From Clostridiales bacterium (GTDB lineage Bacteria > Bacillota > Clostridia > Christensenellales > CAG-138): 64,000 nt of DNA. The stretch is taken from positions 1 through 64,000 of the forward strand of contig JAILRE010000057.1 of assembly GCA_024698505.1 (NCBI GenBank), in the 5' to 3' direction. The position numbers and the translations under genes were made by a program. Under the pieces are notes generated by a model that did no database searches, had not been told where the DNA came from, and was given only the letters and a program-made list of their open reading frames with translations. Shown piece by piece: positions 61,672-64,000 of this stretch. Numbering within the stretch: the stretch's first letter is position 1; every line of letters begins with the position of its first letter.

Positions 61672-62292
61672 ATGCCTAACGTAAAGTTATTTAACATGAA
61701 GGGCGAGAACATCGGCACCATCGACCTCGCCGAGACCGTATTCGGCGCCGAGATCAATGCCTCCGCAATGCATTCCTACGTAGTCGCTTACCTCGCGAAT
61801 CAGCGTCAGGGCACCCAGAGTGCCAAGACCCGCGCCGAGGTCTCCGGCGGCGGCAAGAAGCCCTGGCGTCAGAAGGGCACCGGCCGCGCCCGTCAGGGTT
61901 CCACCAGGTCTCCCCAGTGGACTCACGGCGGCGTCGTATTCGCGCCGAAGCCCCGCGATTACCGTCTCTCCCTTAACAAGAAGCTGAAGCGCGTCGCTCT
62001 TGCTTCCGCTCTCTCCGCCAAGGTCGCCGACGAGAAGCTCGTCGTTGTCGACTCCATCGAGATGAACGAGATCAAGACGAAGGAAATGGCCAAGTCCCTC
62101 AACGCTCTCGGCGCGGTGAAGCCCCTCGTGGTCATCGCCGAGAACGATGAGAAGGTCGTAAAGTCCGCCCGCAACATCGAGGGCACGGAGATCACCTTCG
62201 TCGGCGCACTCAACACCTATGAGATCCTTAAGCACGACACGCTCGTCATCTCCAAGGGCGCTGTTGAAAAGATCGAGGAGGTATACGCATGA
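61672..62292 (+). CDS. rplD: Ribosomal protein L4
   Basis: This 206-residue large-subunit protein that lines the exit tunnel. The extended loop [20 protein letters not shown], followed by [20 protein letters not shown], is diagnostic. In several bacteria L4 represses its own operon by binding the S10 leader; the long leader here makes this possible but unproven. It overlaps rplW by 4 nt (ATGA). Confidence 0.98.
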   Translation: MPNVKLFNMKGENIGTIDLAETVFGAEINASAMHSYVVAYLANQRQGTQSAKTRAEVSGGGKKPWRQKGTGRARQGSTRSPQWTHGGVVFAPKPRDYRLSLNKKLKRVALASALSAKVADEKLVVVDSIEMNEIKTKEMAKSLNALGAVKPLVVIAENDEKVVKSARNIEGTEITFVGALNTYEILKHDTLVISKGAVEKIEEVYA

Positions 62293-62582
62293 ATTACCAC
62301 GATATAATCATCCGCCCCGTTCTCTCCGAGAAGAGCTATGATATGATAGGCGCCAAGACCTACACCTTCATAGTCGACAAGAGGGCCAACAAGACCGAAG
62401 TCAAGCAGGCTGTCGAAGCCGTTTTCGATGGTGTTGAGGTCGAAAAGGTCAACATCGTCAACAGGATCGGCAAGATGAAGAGGCAGGGCCGCTTTGAGGG
62501 CCGCCGTGCTTCCACCAAGAAGGCTTATGTCACGCTCAAGGAGAACTCCAAGGGTATCGAGTTCTTCGACAGCATGCAGTAA
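62289..62582 (+). CDS. rplW: Ribosomal protein L23
   Basis: This 97-residue large-subunit protein at the tunnel exit, a docking site for trigger factor and [43 protein letters not shown] and the loop [20 protein letters not shown] are family typical. The ATG overlaps the rplD stop, which indicates translational coupling. rplB follows 12 nt later. Confidence 0.98.
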   Translation: MNYHDIIIRPVLSEKSYDMIGAKTYTFIVDKRANKTEVKQAVEAVFDGVEVEKVNIVNRIGKMKRQGRFEGRRASTKKAYVTLKENSKGIEFFDSMQ

Positions 62583-62594
62583 GGAGGAGTTAAG

Positions 62595-63428
62595 ATGGCT
62601 ATTAGGAAAATAAAGCCCACTACCCCCGGTCAGCGTTTCATGACTGTCTCCATGTATGAGGAGATCACCTGCACGAAGCCCGAGCGTTCCCTGCTCGAGG
62701 CGAAGAAGCGCACCGGCGGCCGTAACAACCGCGGCCGCATCACCACCCGCCACATCGGCGGCGGCGGCAGGGTCTACTACCGCATAATCGACTTCAAGCG
62801 CAACAAGGACAACGTCCCCGCTAAGGTCGCCACCATCGAGTACGATCCCAACCGTTCCGCGAACATCGCTCTGCTGCACTACGCAGACGGCGAGAAGCGC
62901 TACATCATCGCTCCCTTCGGCCTCAACGTCGGCGATACCGTCGTTTCCGGCGAAGGCGCCGATATCAAGATCGGCAATGCGATCCCCCTCCGCAACATCC
63001 CCGTCGGCACGATGATCCACTGCATCGAGCTGCTCCCCGGCAAGGGCGCTCAGCTCGTCAGGTCCGCGGGCAACGCCGCTCAGCTCATGGCTAAGGAAGG
63101 CAAGTACGCTCAGGTACGTCTTCCCAGCGGCGAGGTCAGGCTCGTTCCCCTCGGCTGCAAGGCTACCGTCGGTCAGGTCGGCAACATCGACTTCGCCAAC
63201 ATCATGCTCGGCAAAGCCGGCCGCAAGCGCCACATGGGCATCCGTCCCACGGTCCGCGGTTCCGTCATGAACCCGAACGACCATCCCCACGGCGGCGGCG
63301 AGGGCAAGAGCCCGATCGGTCGTCCCGGCCCCGTTACTCCTTGGGGTAAGCCCGCTCTCGGTCATAAGACCCGCAAGACCAAGAACGTCAACGACAAGTT
63401 CATCGTACGCCGCAGGAACGGCAAATAA
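62595..63428 (+). CDS. rplB: Ribosomal protein L2
   Basis: This 277-residue large-subunit protein needed for subunit joining and peptidyl transfer. [20 protein letters not shown] at the start, [16 protein letters not shown], and the C-terminal [20 protein letters not shown] with the conserved His-rich loop are all present. Full length, preceded by AAGGAGG. In S10 operon order. Confidence 0.98.
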   Translation: MAIRKIKPTTPGQRFMTVSMYEEITCTKPERSLLEAKKRTGGRNNRGRITTRHIGGGGRVYYRIIDFKRNKDNVPAKVATIEYDPNRSANIALLHYADGEKRYIIAPFGLNVGDTVVSGEGADIKIGNAIPLRNIPVGTMIHCIELLPGKGAQLVRSAGNAAQLMAKEGKYAQVRLPSGEVRLVPLGCKATVGQVGNIDFANIMLGKAGRKRHMGIRPTVRGSVMNPNDHPHGGGEGKSPIGRPGPVTPWGKPALGHKTRKTKNVNDKFIVRRRNGK

Positions 63429-63448
63429 TCAGAGGGAGGAGTAATTAA

Positions 63449-63730
63449 ATGAGCAGATCAGTTAAAAAGGGCCCGTTTGTCAGCGAAAGGCTCCTTGCCA
63501 GGATCCAGGAAATGAACCAGTCCGGTAAGAAGACCGTTATCAAGACATGGTCCAGAGCATCCACCATCTTCCCCGATATGGTCGGTCACACCATCGCCGT
63601 TCACGACGGAAAGAAACACGTTCCCGTTTATATCACCGAAGATATGGTCGGTCACAAGCTGGGCGAATTCGCCCCCACCCGCACCTTCCGCGGCCATCGC
63701 GGCTCCGAGAAGACGACTCGCGGCAAATAA
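63449..63730 (+). CDS. rpsS: Ribosomal protein S19
   Basis: This 93-residue small-subunit head protein. It begins [20 protein letters not shown] and contains [20 protein letters not shown] and [17 protein letters not shown], all hallmarks. Its normal length, the GGGAGGAG ribosome site and its place after rplB leave no doubt. It contacts S13 and the tRNA A site. Confidence 0.98.
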   Translation: MSRSVKKGPFVSERLLARIQEMNQSGKKTVIKTWSRASTIFPDMVGHTIAVHDGKKHVPVYITEDMVGHKLGEFAPTRTFRGHRGSEKTTRGK

Positions 63731-63750
63731 GATAGGAGGAAAAGAGATTT

Positions 63751-64000
63751 ATGGCAACAAGGTCTAAGGAAAAAGCGGCCCAGCGTCGTGAGAACGCCGA
63801 AAAGCGTCCCCATGCCACCGCAAGGTATATCCGTATTTCCTCCCGTAAGGTCAAGGTCGTTATCGACCTTATCCGCGGCAAGTCCGTTGATGAGGCGGAG
63901 GCTATCCTCCTCTACACCCCCAAGGCTGCTGCCGAGCCCGTTCTGAAGCTCCTCCGCAGCGCGATCGCCAACGCCGAGAACAATCCCCCCGAGCATTCCA
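63751..64000 (+). CDS. rplV: Ribosomal protein L22 (partial, cut by window end)
   Basis: The first 83 residues of the large-subunit tunnel protein L22 are visible. After a basic N-terminal extension, [40 protein letters not shown] and SAIANAENN match the family. TAGGAGGA precedes the ATG. The sequence runs off the window inside the conserved core, and the macrolide-contacting loop is not visible. It follows rpsS by 20 nt. Confidence 0.97.
   Translation, partial: MATRSKEKAAQRRENAEKRPHATARYIRISSRKVKVVIDLIRGKSVDEAEAILLYTPKAAAEPVLKLLRSAIANAENNPPEHS

Overview
The window looks like a chromosome segment of an uncultured, moderately high-GC Clostridia-type Bacillota (Firmicutes). The evidence is a phenylalanine T-box leader on pheST, a sortase, an LCP ligase, a CpsB-type phosphatase next to BY-kinases, QueT, strong Shine-Dalgarno sites and consensus sigma-A promoters with 16-17 nt spacers. 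The species cannot be named from this sequence. No tRNA, rRNA, CRISPR array or recognisable transposase was seen.

Layout. (1) 1-10.9 kb is housekeeping: the tail of a Pro/Thr-rich protein, a small membrane protein, sortase + yebC (minus), argS, prfB with a programmed frameshift, a K+ channel and pheST (both minus). (2) 10.9-18.1 kb is the start of a large surface-polysaccharide locus: an ABC exporter, a PHP-type tyrosine phosphatase, an Ig-like exported protein, two consecutive Wzz/BY-kinase fusions with extreme Tyr-Gly tails, and the initiating sugar transferase. (3) 18.1-48.4 kb is a more AT-rich, mosaic block. It holds eleven glycosyltransferases, an aldolase/2-hydroxyacid dehydrogenase pair, an asparagine-synthase-like protein, a nucleotidyltransferase-PLP-enzyme fusion with a cyclodeaminase-family protein and two LicD proteins, DUF1919, an EpsG-like membrane protein, two hexapeptide acyltransferases, Wzm/Wzt ABC export, a pyruvyltransferase, a PIG-L deacetylase, an ATP-grasp ligase and several gene remnants. 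(4) 48.4-53.8 kb holds a DegT aminotransferase, the dTDP-rhamnose genes rfbA, rfbB and an in-frame rfbD-rfbC fusion, and a metallophosphoesterase. (5) 53.8-60.2 kb is core again: GNAT (minus), tilS, hpt, galE, an LCP protein, a lipid kinase and queT with a structured leader. (6) 60.3-64 kb is the start of the S10 ribosomal protein operon with a leader of about 330 nt.

How it works together (inference). The phosphatase and kinases control chain length and assembly. The PglC/WbaP-type transferase primes the lipid carrier. Glycosyltransferases build a rhamnose-containing repeat. LicD, pyruvyl-, acyl- and deacetylase proteins decorate it. Wzm/Wzt and possibly the PglK-like ABC exporter move it across the membrane, and the LCP protein attaches it to the wall. 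The most interesting points are a possible CDP-amino-alcohol/LicD decoration module, an RF2 frameshift site that uses UAA rather than UGA, the twin Tyr-tailed kinases, an ArgRS with a permuted HIGH motif, and three promoters whose start codon lies at the transcription start.
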